From contig CM051461.1 of assembly GCA_028095005.1 (NCBI GenBank), forward strand, positions 172,367,144 to 172,431,143: a DNA stretch of 64,000 nt, written 5' to 3'. This stretch comes from Rhynchospora pubera (lineage: Eukaryota > Streptophyta > Magnoliopsida > Poales > Cyperaceae). A program made the position numbers and the translations under genes. The notes beneath the pieces are model-generated. The model made no database searches. It was not told the DNA's origin and saw nothing but the letters and a program-made list of their open reading frames with translations. Below are positions 22,689-34,033 of the stretch, one piece after another (the first letter of the stretch is position 1; each line of letters opens with the position of its first letter).

Positions 22689-25600
22689 TCAAGCTGTCTT
22701 GGAGCTGGAATCACCGTCTTGCAACTTAACTCCATTTCCATATCCACAAAACCGAAAGAGTCTTGATATTGAATACGGGCACCCAAAAAATCGAACCACG
22801 TTGTTCCAACCCCTCTCAGTATACCCCGCATTCATTGAACTGATACTATTTACATATGTAACCCCGTCATAGATATATGATAGTTGTTGCCATAACAAGA
22901 CACCAATACCAATCTCAACCGCAAAACTAGCAAATGCAAGGTATACTAGAATGAGGCCTCTTGCTGAGAGGAGCAATGCTGATCTAGCCAGTGCAGCAAA
23001 TATTCCTCCTAGAAGACTTGTTACGTTCACAGAGTGCAAGGAAACACTTGTGGTAAGATCAGATAGATCAAGTGGTGGCCATACACGATAGCCTGAATAG
23101 ATGGCCATAATTGTGACATACATACAACTGATCACTACTGAAATGAGGAATAAAATGAAAGCGTGGTGGTTTGCAGCCCCCACACAATTCCCAATCTGCA
23201 GGGAAACAAAAAATCTTATTAGAAATGAATCAACTAAATTAATCAATTTCGAGCAACAAGTAACCAAAACTCAAGTAGCAAAACCATATCCAAGTTTTTT
23301 TTTTTTTTTTTTTTAAGAAGCCACATATTTCTAAGAACAGAATCAACACCTGATTGTCAAACTTTACCAGATTGTTCATCCATAAGAATCACAAATGCCA
23401 TGCTATTAACTCTCACTGAGTGGATTAGAAAAATTCTAGAATCTACCATAATTATGAAATCCAAATAAACAACCTATCACTAACTAGCTCATCCCACAGT
23501 AGAAAATTTTTTCTGACCCAAGAGAAGTGATATTAGCCCTCCTGTTTCCTGATCCCCAATATCAAGAAATATGTTTGCCTCCCATGAGGAATTCTCCATT
23601 GACACACTGTACATGCTCATATTTTTTGCTTCTTACAAATCAATCAGGTAAAGAATTGCACAATTTCTTTGATAATACAGGGTTTTAGACTTTTAGTATT
23701 GCAGCAACGGTAAAATATGCTAGGACATTTTTCCAAATTTAGTTGTCCAAGATTTGAACCAGTATCATATATCATGTCAATTGCAAACAGGGGGATCCCA
23801 ATTTGCATTCAGGTTGATAAAAACCAAAGTACCAACAACAGCTACTACTAATGTGTCTAACTAAAATTGTCATTACATACTTCAACAAAAAAAAAAATAG
23901 AGATTGTACTAATATTAGAAGACATACAAAGGGGCAATGGTGGTCCATGTCCATAACACACATCTTGCATGAACGGCAGTGGTGTGCTCTTGGCGGCTTT
24001 GGCTTAGAGCAGTACACACACAATGTGTAGTCATTGAGATCATTTTTGTCGACAATGGGGTAGCTTCCCCAGACTATGGTTGGTGGTGCACCGGGCGATC
24101 TGAAGGCCGCCATGCAGAAGGTGGATATGGTGGTAATGGATAGAATGGTGGTAAGAGTTATGTGAAAGATGCCACAAAAGGTAGAAATGGAGAAAACAAT
24201 TGGATAGACTGCCCATACACCAGCACCTGTGAGATGAGGTAAATTGGAGAAAATGTATCTGAGTAATTATGAAACTTCTAAGAAACAATAATGAGAAAAT
24301 ATGATAACCCTATGAGGGGTTGTACTTATTATTATCACTGAGGGAAGAAAAAATAAATCTGTCATCATAATCCACTGGAATTGATGCAACTAGAAACAGT
24401 TGTTTGTTTAGAGCTTGGATTGAGGAAAAATTAAGGTCAGACTAATCTTGGTCCCTACAGTAAACCTAGTGCAGGAAAAAAATTGGAATTAATTGTTTAT
24501 AAGAATGAATAAAAAAGGCTTCATCCAATGAATGATTTAACTTTTCCTTAATCCCAGGATCACTTTGGTGTTCTTTATTTTACCAAATTTCAAAATGAAA
24601 TACTACCAATTAGTGCTGCAAGATAATACAGATATTTTAACGTTTATATCATATTCCAGAAATACAATTAAGAATATGGCCAACATATGGACTAACTATC
24701 ACTTCTAATTCACCAACCAAACATTGTCCAAAGGTCAAGTATAGGCCAGATTAGCACAAAATAGTAGCACATGGTCTCAAGAAAAAGCAGCACAAAAGAA
24801 CATATTAAAAATGCAAAAAAGTTAACCATAACATACATACTTATGATGAATAGAATGAAGAACATTAGAATAGAGACAAAAAACCGATCCCTGACACGTC
24901 GCCAATGAGAAAAACACCGGCTATCGGCCTTTCTTGGGGCAGGGTCAGTCTGAGTAATAGCTCCACACCACCCACATTTAAAAGAAGGAGAATAAGTAGA
25001 CAGAATAAGGCGCAGGCCACAACCCCAACAGGACACCTGGCATTCCTCTGATACTGAAGCCATATTACTCTCCTCCTATACGAAAAGAATAGCACACTTG
25101 GTTACGCAAATTAGGTGAAATCCCAGAATACCCTTACAAAATATCAGAATTCTGGTACCCATTCAATGAAACAACATGACTTCACCTGTAGAGTTTTCTT
25201 CTTAACAGAAAATCAATTTATACCGCAATTTATTGCTTGATGTTTGTGCTTGAATTGCTAGGTTCTTAATAATTCATTCAAAAGTTCTTTCGTAGTTTTG
25301 TAGTTACAACTTTAACATAAGTGAATTAGTTAATTTGTTAACTAGTTAATTGAATTAGTTAACATAAGTGAACCCTTGTACATACCACAAGAAATTCTAA
25401 TAAGATTAATTTAAGAAAGGAATGAGGCTGTAATACACAGAAATTGTTCCTGCTTGAAATACTTATGGCTTAGAAATCAACGGTAAACTACTATAAAATT
25501 CAGCATTTTTCTGGGCCTACAAGCTATCAGTATAATCCTCTTGGTTCAGGTAACTAAACAGACAAAATAATGGTCGAAATACATGTCACAGAAAGAGAAA

Positions 25601-25708
25601 ATCAATTAAATAATTCAAAAATTGAAAAGATCCCTTGAACGCGAAAAGTCAACAACGGGAAAGTAAAAGATCGGAAGTAATTACCTGGACAGTTTGTTCT
25701 TCCCCCAT
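22689..25708 (-). CDS. DHHC-type protein S-acyltransferase (Arabidopsis At3g18620-like)
   Basis: Minus-strand exons 25708-25685, 25075-24841, 24226-23928 and 23195-22689 give 354 residues. DHHC enzymes transfer palmitate to cysteines of membrane proteins. An N-terminal zinc ribbon is visible (CWGCGLRL ... CGWCG). Four hydrophobic segments follow (RFFVSILMFFILFII; the stretch around TFCGIFHITL; AFILFLISVVISCMYV; LVYLAFASFAVEIGIGVLLW). The Cys-rich domain runs CVYCSKPKPPRAHHC to DHHC at 181-184, then PFIGNCVGA. The tail is short and Ser/Lys-rich. Order and spacing match At3g18620-type S-acyltransferases. The first exon encodes only eight residues (MGEEQTVQ) and joins in frame to EESNMASVSEE; a start at 25063 (MASVSEE, 342 residues) is the alternative. 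All catalytic residues are intact. It diverges from the CCB3-like gene across 324 bases. Confidence 0.9.
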
Positions 25709-26032
25709 GGCAAGCAAGAGGAAGAGGAGAAGTACAGATACAGAATTTCAGAAATTTCTCCGGAGAGGAAAGGGAATTTTCTCCGGAGAGGTCAGGAATC
25801 CGTGAGAAACAAAAATCAATCAATTTTTGTTCTTTCACGCGCGTTCCTTCTTTTTCCTTTACCTGGTTGGTCTAGAGGGAGTGTTTCAGAGAAAAAGGAT
25901 AAATTCCAAACGGATCAAATATGGGCCTAGATTGAATCATTTGGGCCGGATCTAATGTTTATAACGGTACTATTAAAAAGGAGATCCGGCCCAGATAAAA
26001 ATTGACCCGCTTCGTTAAAGGATAATGATAGA
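25709..26032. promoter_or_regulatory. Divergent promoter shared by the S-acyltransferase and CCB3-like genes
   Basis: Only 324 bases separate the two start codons. Three copies of the site II core TGGGCC (25922-25927, 25942-25947, and inverted at 25988-25993) cluster near the CCB3-like start. Site II elements are TCP-binding motifs typical of plant housekeeping and organelle-protein genes. The S-acyltransferase 5' UTR would occupy part of the left side. Confidence 0.6.
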
Positions 26033-27466
26033 ATGGAGGCGGGACTCTCTATCCGCTCGCTGCTCTGGTCTTGCAATCTTCAAACCATGGCGCTCCAACC
26101 TTGCAAAGGTATATTCACATCACATGTGCCTTTTTGTGTTCGTTTGTATCGGATTCTGATTGAAGTTGTGACGCGGTTTGGTTTTGGTTTAGGAATTTCA
26201 TGTGCAAGGAGTCTCAGCTGGACGAGTGCTTCTGTAAGTGTAAATTATTTTCGTTGGATTAGTTGTTGCATAATGAAAAATTATTAAGATTATTTATTTC
26301 TTGGAATATTCTCTCCTTTTTAGCTTTCCGCAATCAGTACCATTTTCTATTTAGGAAAATGACGCTACAGTTTTAATTTTTAAAAAGTTGCCAAAAACTA
26401 CTTCCCCTTATATAAACCAAAAAGGTTGATTCGGTCCAAATGTTGCTTAGCTGACTAGCAAATATTTAAAAATTGTACAAGCTTGTCTGGCACTGGCAGA
26501 AGTCTACTCTTCTGCAAAGAGAATTTCAAATTTGGTTCTGTTGTAAGAAGAATATGCTAATTTTCTTTTCAACAGTTGTTAATATCAGATTTGTTATTCA
26601 TAACATAAATTAATAGTACCCTCCTAAACACCTTGAAATTCTGCCCAGCTTGAACAGTTGCCAGAACAACAATAATATTTGCTTTAGCAAAGAAACCTTG
26701 TGATATATTTACCTGAAACGTCATTATTTCTGCTGTTTTAGCATCAAAAATCAAAATTCTCTTAACACTTAACTCATTCTTTTGTATTTGTCTGATTTGT
26801 TTAAGAAAAATAGTGGATTTCCAGCTTTCATTGTAACAGTAACCGTTTCTCTTCCATGAACAATACTTACAAAATCTGTCATTGTCATAGGATAGGTTTA
26901 TGGGTTACCATGCGTGCTTCAATTGACATTATTTCACAACATGGTTATTTCAATTGACATTATCTTTCAATGGCTGAACCTTCCAACTAAAACAGGAAAT
27001 ATTAACCAGAAGAAATGGCAGGCAACCAAGCTTCCCAAGATCCAAAAGTTGCTTATTTTCTTGTATCACAACTGGTAAAGCCTCTCTCAGTGCATCTCTT
27101 GCCTATGCTATGCCCTCTGTAACACCAGTGCCACATGAGGTGGTACAACACTTGCTCTTAGCAGATTTGGATCCGGCAACAGCAAAGCTCGCAATAAGCA
27201 TCACCGGCCCATTTCTGTCGGCTTTTGGTTTTTTATTCATCATAAGAATAGTTATGTCTTGGTATCCAAAACTTCCCGTGGGCAAATTTCCCTATGTGAT
27301 TGCATATGCACCAACTGAGCCATTTCTCACCATTACGCGAAAGGTCATACCACCACTTGGTGGGGTTGATGTTACACCAGTTGTGTGGTTCGGTCTGGTG
27401 AGTTTCTTGAATGATATTTTGGTGGGGCCTCAAGGGTTGCTGGTACTCTTGTCTCAACAAATGTAG
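26033..27466 (+). CDS. Plastid YGGT-family protein, CCB3/YLMG-like
   Basis: Exons 26033-26108, 26193-26233 and 26996-27466 splice in phase into 195 residues. The first ~75 residues are basic and Ser-rich (MEAGLSIRSLLWSC..., CARSLSWTSAS, FPRSKSCLFSC), consistent with a plastid transit peptide. The remainder is a YGGT domain: VVQHLLLADLDPATAKLA, a membrane helix (GPFLSAFGFLFIIRIVMSWYP), the loop LPVGKFPYVIAYAPTEPFL, TRKVIPPLGGVDVTPVVWFG, and a second helix ending GPQGLLVLLSQQM. It closely resembles Arabidopsis CCB3 (At5g36120), linked to covalent haem attachment to cytochrome b6 in thylakoids; other YLMG proteins affect nucleoid or division functions. An alternative start at the MALQPCK methionine (26087) would also leave a plausible transit peptide. 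Confidence 0.88.
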
Positions 27467-27801
27467 CTTGTAAATGTAATAACAATTCAGAATAAATTTT
27501 GAGCAAATGAGATTACAAAGTAATGCATGAATGAACTTGAATTTATTATTTAATAATCAGTGGATATTTGGTCTATAGCAGTATTACAAAATTTTGCAGT
27601 GCTTGAACATCCAGCTCCCAAATACTACAAGATAACGAAGGCATTAAGAAAATAATAATAAGTACTTTCATATTTCCTTAAAAACAGATCACACTAACTG
27701 AACCAAAAAAAAAAAAAAAATGAACAGATCATACTACACTAATCTTTCAAGCAGTTGTCACAAAAGTAATGACCAAACATATTAAGTATCACAAGCAAAC
27801 A
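27467..27801. other. Convergent 3' flanks of the CCB3-like and DRE2 genes
   Basis: 335 bases separate the two facing stop codons. It includes the 3' UTRs and an A-run near 27706. No other feature seen. Confidence 0.5.
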
Positions 27802-29423
27802 TCATATATCAGCTGCAAGGAAATCACCACCAAAGGAAACCTACAAACAGGAAAGGGGAAAAAAAAAATTTCCAGTCTAAATCATAGAAAGCATAGATCC
27901 AACTTGCCCATAAAAAAAAAATCACACACACTCAGTGACTAAAAAAGTATCACACATAAACTTTCACTACTAAAAATGCATATTATTCAGGACCAAACAA
28001 GAAGCAAGAGTTTGCATTTCTCTTCACGAACATTAAAAAGCAAAGAAACCATACTGTCTCCCACCATGAAGGAGACATCTCCTTGCTTTTTTGTAATACA
28101 GTGCCTTTGTGATATTGTCAGTGTACAATATATATATTAAAAAAAAGGAGCAGGATAAATTAAACTTTACCTTTTCACCAAGCTTGAAGGGTGGAAGACC
28201 TTTATAGGGACAACCACCGCACCTGAATGCATCTCCAAGCCCACACTGTCAAGGTTTGTTGAACCAATCACAAGAATTTGTAAGTGACTATACTATGAGT
28301 CTATGACTACCAATAGAACATAAACAAAAATATTATGTGTACTATGTTTTATACTCACATTTCCACAAGCAGATTGTGGATTAGAAATTTGCTCTGCCGT
28401 TAGCTGTAATTTCTCTACCTTCTGTTCAGCTTCAGCACGGCCACACGTGCAGTTTTTGCAAGCTTTCCTGGTGCTCCCAACCTCACAATCTCCAACTGAC
28501 ATAATGATATATTGTTCAGCTTTATAACTACTGACGAATAACTCTCTTAATTTGTAAAAGATTGCATACAAAATAGCTAAAAGAAGGGCGAAAAAAAGAG
28601 AAATATAGAAAACCTACCAAGAGGGAGTTCTGGCTTTTTCAAGTCCTCTTCAGAAAGGAGACTGTCTTCATCAATTAGGTCAGACTCATCACTGAGTTGG
28701 ATTTTGGGAAGAACCTTAGCGGTTTTCTTAAGAGGGAAAGATGAACCAGTTGACCAAGAAGCCTTTTTTCCCTTAACCTGGATCACACAAACTTTACATC
28801 AGCCTGAATTTTTAACATGAGAGAGTAGAAATACAAAGAAAACATAGCAATTTACTGACCAGGACTGACTGACTACCGTCAGTAGATTGAACATCGACAA
28901 ATCCTGATATAAGTAGCTTCCGCTCAATCTGAGAACTCGGCTGTTGAGAAGTACATATTAAAGAAGAAATTAACTTCTAAAACACATCATAATAACACTA
29001 AAGGTAGTGAAATTTATTGAACAAATATACCTTAGCTTGATTATCAGGTAGCAGTAAAGTTTGAAGAAGAACCTGAGCACCAGGTTTGAGCACACGACTG
29101 ATTTCAGAAACCCACTGGTCTGTCAAATTATCGATTTTTGACAAAAGGACAAATACAGTACCAAAGAATGCATCTCCAAATGACAATTTCCCACCTATTA
29201 ATGACAAATTAATCTTAGACCAGCACGAACATAGCAATTTAACAGTTAAATTCATCGCTTAAAAGTTAAAACCAAGTAACAAGAAGAAATCGTAGAAGAG
29301 AAGCGTACCAAGCGACCCGCACTGTGTAATGACCACAGCCTCCTCTTCGTTGAGCCCCTCTGATTTGAGATCCCTAATTACGCGAAGAGGCAAGCTCACC
29401 TCGTCTGTCAAAACAAGAGCCAT
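27802..29423 (-). CDS. Anamorsin homologue DRE2 (CIAPIN1 domain), cytosolic Fe-S assembly
   Basis: Seven minus-strand exons: 29423-29309, 29194-29031, 28940-28860, 28777-28618, 28495-28359, 28245-28171, 27840-27802; 256 residues, all phases consistent. DRE2 passes electrons from TAH18/NDOR1 to early steps of the cytosolic iron-sulfur assembly pathway. The N-terminal part is the SAM-methyltransferase-like fold (ISRVLKPGAQVLLQTLL). An acidic linker follows (SDESDLIDEDSLLSEEDL). The C-terminus carries both cluster motifs: C177-x8-C186-x2-C189-x-C191 for the [2Fe-2S] cluster, and C217-x2-C220-x7-C228-x2-C231 for the second site, then PYKGLPPFKLGEKV and the conserved FLAADI end. A non-coding first exon seems to end at 29590 (GTAAGC donor) with an acceptor at 29436. 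Nothing is missing. Confidence 0.94.
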
Positions 29424-29845
29424 GGCGAGAGCAACCTAATTGCAGCACAAATAGAGACAAATCAATATAAAACTCAATGAATTCAACATTGTTTCGAGAG
29501 AGATTCGAAGGAAAGAACAAATCGTACTTTTGAATCGCAAAAGGTGAAGAAAAGCGAAAGAAAAACCCTAGTTGGAGAAAGAAGCTTACGAAGAAGAGTT
29601 GAGGAAAAATACTTCGAATGGGGAAGAAGAAAGGGATTCTGGAGCTTTCGCTGACGACTATAAATAATTAATTTAGACAAATTTTTATATTTATTTTGAA
29701 CGAGAGAGAAGTAAAATTGAAATTTAACAAATCGGCGACCAGCCGACTGCCGAAACGACGAATTGGTAAATAGAACCGCCTGCAGGTAATGATAATTTTA
29801 AATGGACTAGGATCTTTTGTCAGTTTATACACCGAAAATTAAGAG

Positions 29846-30048
29846 TTCATCTTTGTCCATTGGTGTTATAACTACTTTTGTGCTCCATGTGCATAGAGTA
29901 ACACTGAAGTTCGAAAGGAAGCTCGATTAAATTAAGGCCGTCAATATGCGGAAGTTCATCTTTGTCCATTAATCCGTCAATATGCGGAAGTTCATCTTTG
30001 TCCATTGGTGTTATAACTACTTTTGTGCTCCATGTGCATAGAGTATCC
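29846..30048. repeat. Local direct repeats beside a MITE
   Basis: A ~55-bp unit (starting AGTTCATCTTTGTCCATTGG, containing ACTACTTTTGTGCTCC) occurs at about 29849-29903 and 29991-30045. A shorter block (CCGTCAATATGCGGAAGTTC) occurs twice between them, at about 29938 and 29972. The second long unit abuts the MITE at 30043. Sequence shows local tandem-type duplication; the cause is not evident. Confidence 0.7.
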
Positions 30049-30230
30049 TCTGGATGGTTGAATGTCATTCAGTGGATGTTTTTTGATCCTAGCCATCCGA
30101 TTTAATCTTAACGGTTAGATCTTTTCGGACCTATCAATCTTGGTATTATGCACGGGGCATCTATAGCCGTTGAGATTAAATCAGACGGCTGAGATTGAAA
30201 ACCATCCATGGATGACTATCCAGAGGATGC
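30043..30230. mobile_element. Palindromic MITE, GCATYCTCTGGAT family, copy 2
   Basis: Ends GTATCCTCTGGATGG and ATCCAGAGGATGC form an inverted repeat. The interior has ATTTAATCTTAACGGTTAG and AGCCGTTGAGATTAAATCAG arms. It is the reverse-orientation relative of 15268-15454, so the family has at least two members here. Confidence 0.75.
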
Positions 30231-31895
30231 AGTTCCGTCAATATGGACGCAACTGAAGCACCTAGAAGATCTGGACCGGAGTTCCAAATCGAACGGTCAT
30301 TTTTTCTCATGATCATAGAGCGATTTGATCAAGAACGAATGGCTTAGATTATTTAAATCGCTTTATTTATGTTTAGAGTGTTGGAGAGGTTCCTGGGTTA
30401 TTTTATTGATTTATGTAGAGAGTTGGGCCTAATTTGTGCTCAAACCAGCCTGCAACTATCATTGGGCTATTTTATCCAAATACGGGACAACTAGGAGAAT
30501 TTATGAGTTTGTTTTCGTTCTAACGACTACATCTGTCAAACGTTTAATACGATAGCGGAAACGGTAATTTCTTTTCGATGTTTCGTTTCAGTATCGGAAT
30601 GAAATTATTGTTTCGTTTTTATTCTGTTTCATCAAACAAAACATATTTATGTTCCGTTTGACGTTCTGTCATTCATTTTCTATTGATTTCAGTCTATTTC
30701 CGTTCATTTCCGTATTCCGTTTAATGTTCCATTTGTTTTCTTCATTTTGGTTTTTGTTCTATTTTTAGAAACAAAACTGATTTTTTATTTCGTTTAACAT
30801 TCTGTTTGAAAGGAACGGAACGAAAATATTCGAAACGGCACGAAATTAACAGGTATACTAACAAGTAACAAACTTCAAAGCAAATTCAGAAAATGGGGAA
30901 AAATAATGTATGTAGTAAGGACGTAAGGTCCTAGAATAATCCGTCTAGTCCTGAAATTTGTAGACGCTACTTGTAATAAACGTTTTCTTTTTTTTTGACA
31001 AAAAGAAATGGAGGCCCAGCTTGCTACCAGCAGAAAACGACTCGCACATTTTTTTCTAACAAAACGTTATAACAATCACATTAGACCGCAGTTTGAATTG
31101 TCATATTAATAAACTATTGATTGGAAGCAGCTCCTAATTATAGTGAATTCATTTTTTTTATGTACCTCAAAAGAAAGAATTTATTTTGTTATTGAAGTTT
31201 TAGAATTTGCACATGTAAATCAGATTTTCTTTTTTTTAAAAAAAATATGGATATACTTGACCCTCTTCTTCTTTATGTGTAAACACTAACCAAATTAGAT
31301 CCTCGATAGGCGATTCAGATGTTTATTAATTTGTTCAGCGAATATCTTATCAATAAATATTGCAAATTATTCGGGTATAATTTGCAAAGATTTTAACTAT
31401 GGTACCTACCGTATCTGTTAACAAATTTGCTAGACCAATTTTGTCACGAGCTAGTCATTTTCATGTTTATTGTCTAATTGTTTTATCTAACCACTGCAAC
31501 ATAAAGACAAGAAGAAAGTTGTTTCATTCTCTAACCATTTCCATATGATAATTAAATAACTCGGTAGCAAGTCCCATTTACACGACTTTTACCTAATCCG
31601 TCTCGGAACTTGTGTTAACTGACCAAGTAAAATATAAACCATTACCTAACTACATCACAAGTTGCTCTTAACATGAGGGGAGAATCTCTGTTATCTCTTT
31701 TAAAAAGGAAAAATATTATTCAGGTGAATTTTCTGATCGGGTGGTTTATGTATCTACTTATTGCAAAAGATACCGAACAAGCAGCGACCTTGTAAAATAC
31801 ACCTTACAAATTGCTTATTTATTTCTCATGTTGGTTTTTTTTTTACCTGGAACTTTTTCTCTCTCTTGATGAAGTTTTGTTACAAAGTACTACTA
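30231..31895. other. Intergenic region with a degenerate CGTTTCGTTT-rich segment
   Basis: Between about 30540 and 30860 the sequence is rich in GTTTCG/CGTTTC words (GCGGAAACGGTAATTTC, GTTTCGTTTCAG). This resembles the interior of the hAT-type elements at 38802 and 55574, so an old copy without clear ends is likely. No gene recognised in the remainder. Confidence 0.4.
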
Positions 31896-31904
31896 ATATT
31901 TAAA

Positions 31905-32312
31905 AAGGGATAGGCTAAAATCAGCCACGACTGACGGATGGACCCGTAAGCTGCGATTATATTTCAACTTTTGAGATTCTAATGGATAATCCAAACCGTT
32001 CAATGTGTTCTCCATATTGAAATCTCTTTAGAGACCAAATTTTACATTTTTCTGATTTTATTTACTATTTTTTTTTGAGATTTTGAAAAATCATAGTTAT
32101 TGAAGGGTCTAGAATTGTTTATATTAAGAATTTTGTAAAATACCAAACAAATACTAAAAAAATTCAGAAAAATATAAAATTTTGACTCCAACAAGATTTT
32201 AATATGGAGAACACATTAAACGGTTCGGATCGACTGTTAGAATCTCGAAAATTGAGATTTGATCGTAACTGACGGTCTCATCCTTCAATCGCGACTGATT
32301 TTAGCCTATCTC
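31905..32312. mobile_element. 408-bp palindromic MITE with 9-bp TSD
   Basis: Inverted ends carry GGATAGGCTAAAATCAG and CTGATTTTAGCCTATCTC, and homology continues inward (GACTGACGGATGGACC against GACGGTCTCATCC; ATATTGAAATCTCTTTAG against CAAGATTTTAATATGG). Flanking ATATTTAAA occurs at 31896-31904 and 32313-32321. A 9-bp duplication points to a Mutator-like element. No coding capacity. Confidence 0.78.
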
Positions 32313-32321
32313 ATATTTAAA

Positions 32322-32931
32322 TACTATTTTATAAAATATCGAAGACAAATTCTAGATTTTAATCAGATGAAAAGAGGAATAGTTTAATTTAATTCAAAGG
32401 AAGAATGTGCGGCTAACAATCAAATATCTGCAGGGCCAACCAAATAATTTTTTTTTACCAGTAGGAAGACGTAGTTTCAAAATTCTGTATTACTGCAAAG
32501 GGTTAGATTAATTAAACAAACTAAATATGCTTGGTTAAACTTTGGCCACAACTTATCGGTCAGATCATTAACACTTGATGTAATTAATACCTAACATACG
32601 ATCGATGCAACAATTTGCCCCTAAGTTTATATGAAATATTTTTTTTACTGCAATTTTTAAGAACTAAAATCTGATGTATTTATCTTCTTGCCACAAAAAT
32701 ATATGTTCAACTAAAATTATAAATTTTGAAGTTCATACAAAATAGCATCAAGGAAGGAAAAGAATACTTTTGTTGTACAGCGCGTTAATCTCGTACTAAA
32801 GGAATTTTAAATTTAATGTTCTGTATGAATATGCATTATTTATAATAAAAAACAAAATTTTATTTCTTCTTGTATCATATAAAATTTATAAAAAAATTAT
32901 CATTTATTAAGTATTAGTAGTGCCGTGACAT
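32322..32931. other. AT-rich spacer
   Basis: No gene or repeat recognised. Confidence 0.4.
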
Positions 32932-33183
32932 GTCACCGGACATGGTCTCTTCTCTAGCACGAAAGAGCATCCTTTTGGGAATATTGAACATGGCGTTTCA
33001 GATCATGTTGTGCACTAAACAACAAAATGTTTTGTTAAGGGACCTTTTTCGTTATGCATGTGCAAGGAGCTTGGTTTGCTGTGCCATCAAGCTATTGATA
33101 TTGCTACAGGACAGTGGCACATTTATGAGTCATCACTTGATATGTACACCAGATGGATTGGTACTGTACGTGATTTATTTTAA
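32932..33183 (+). pseudogene. Unidentified protein-coding relic
   Basis: One frame reads GHGLFSSTKEHPFGNIEHG, hits one TAA at 33016-33018, and continues CFVKGPFSLCMCKELGLL, CHQAIDIATGQWHIYESS and LDMYTRWIGTV before stopping. The amino-acid composition is that of a real globular or membrane-associated protein, unlike the incidental 138-codon frame that overlaps it one base off. I cannot name the family. The internal stop and lack of neighbouring exons suggest a gene fragment captured or left behind. Confidence 0.4.
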
Positions 33184-34033
33184 TTCACCTGTGCTCTGTT
33201 CAACTAATTTTCCTTTCTGCTTCTTCTGTACTCAAACAGTTGCTTTTCAATTCCTCATATTTGTAAGAAATGCAAGTTTCATAACACTCTTTTACATGCT
33301 ATTTCTCTTGTTCAAATTTACCTTCAAGTTGTTCTCTCGCATTTGAAATTTAACCAAATTGTCTTCTTTGGTGAAAGCTCGCATAAAAATTATCATTACA
33401 GTAGTTTGGTGTTCGGATGATGTTTGCTTCAAGTATGTCCCCATTTGCAAATTCACTATGGCCTAACATTATGGCATTAAGGATGTAACATAAAAAAAAA
33501 ATAGAACATCTAAAAATGTAAAAGAAAAAGTTTTACAAATTCACAACAATTCATTGAAATCCAGAAGGAAAATAAAACCGAATACAATGAAAAGAATAAA
33601 TATTTCAAGCTAAGGGACACAGCATAAATTTTACATTCCAGCTGTCATCCACAAATTAATCTTTGTCTTAAACCCGAAATAACAAACCCAATTAAACGAA
33701 GAAACGCAAAATCAAAATCTACAGAAGAAATAATAAGACCCAATAATGTACAGAAAAAAAAAATTGAAAGAAAAGGAGCCAATACCACTAGAACCACCAT
33801 GAATTTTCAGTTCTTACAATTAACCACCTAAACATTATGTCGTTTACAACTTCACAAATAATCGAGTAAACTCGTATTTTTACAGTCAATCAAACGATAG
33901 GTGGTTAAGTGTAACAACTACAAACTTAAATTTGAACTGATCTCTAGTGTGCTTTTTACACAAAGTAAAAAAAAAATTAATAATATATAATGAAACAAGA
34001 AAATTGGAGTGAGACAGACCTTATGAACAAACC
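33184..34033. other. 3' flank of the NPH3 gene and spacer
   Basis: AT-rich with A-runs; no gene recognised. The part next to 34034 is presumably 3' UTR of the minus-strand NPH3 gene. Confidence 0.4.

Noticed and set aside
32930..33346. 138-codon plus-strand frame starting MSPDMVSS
   Set aside because: The protein-like signal lies in another frame of the same DNA; this frame becomes a hydrophobic AT-rich translation.
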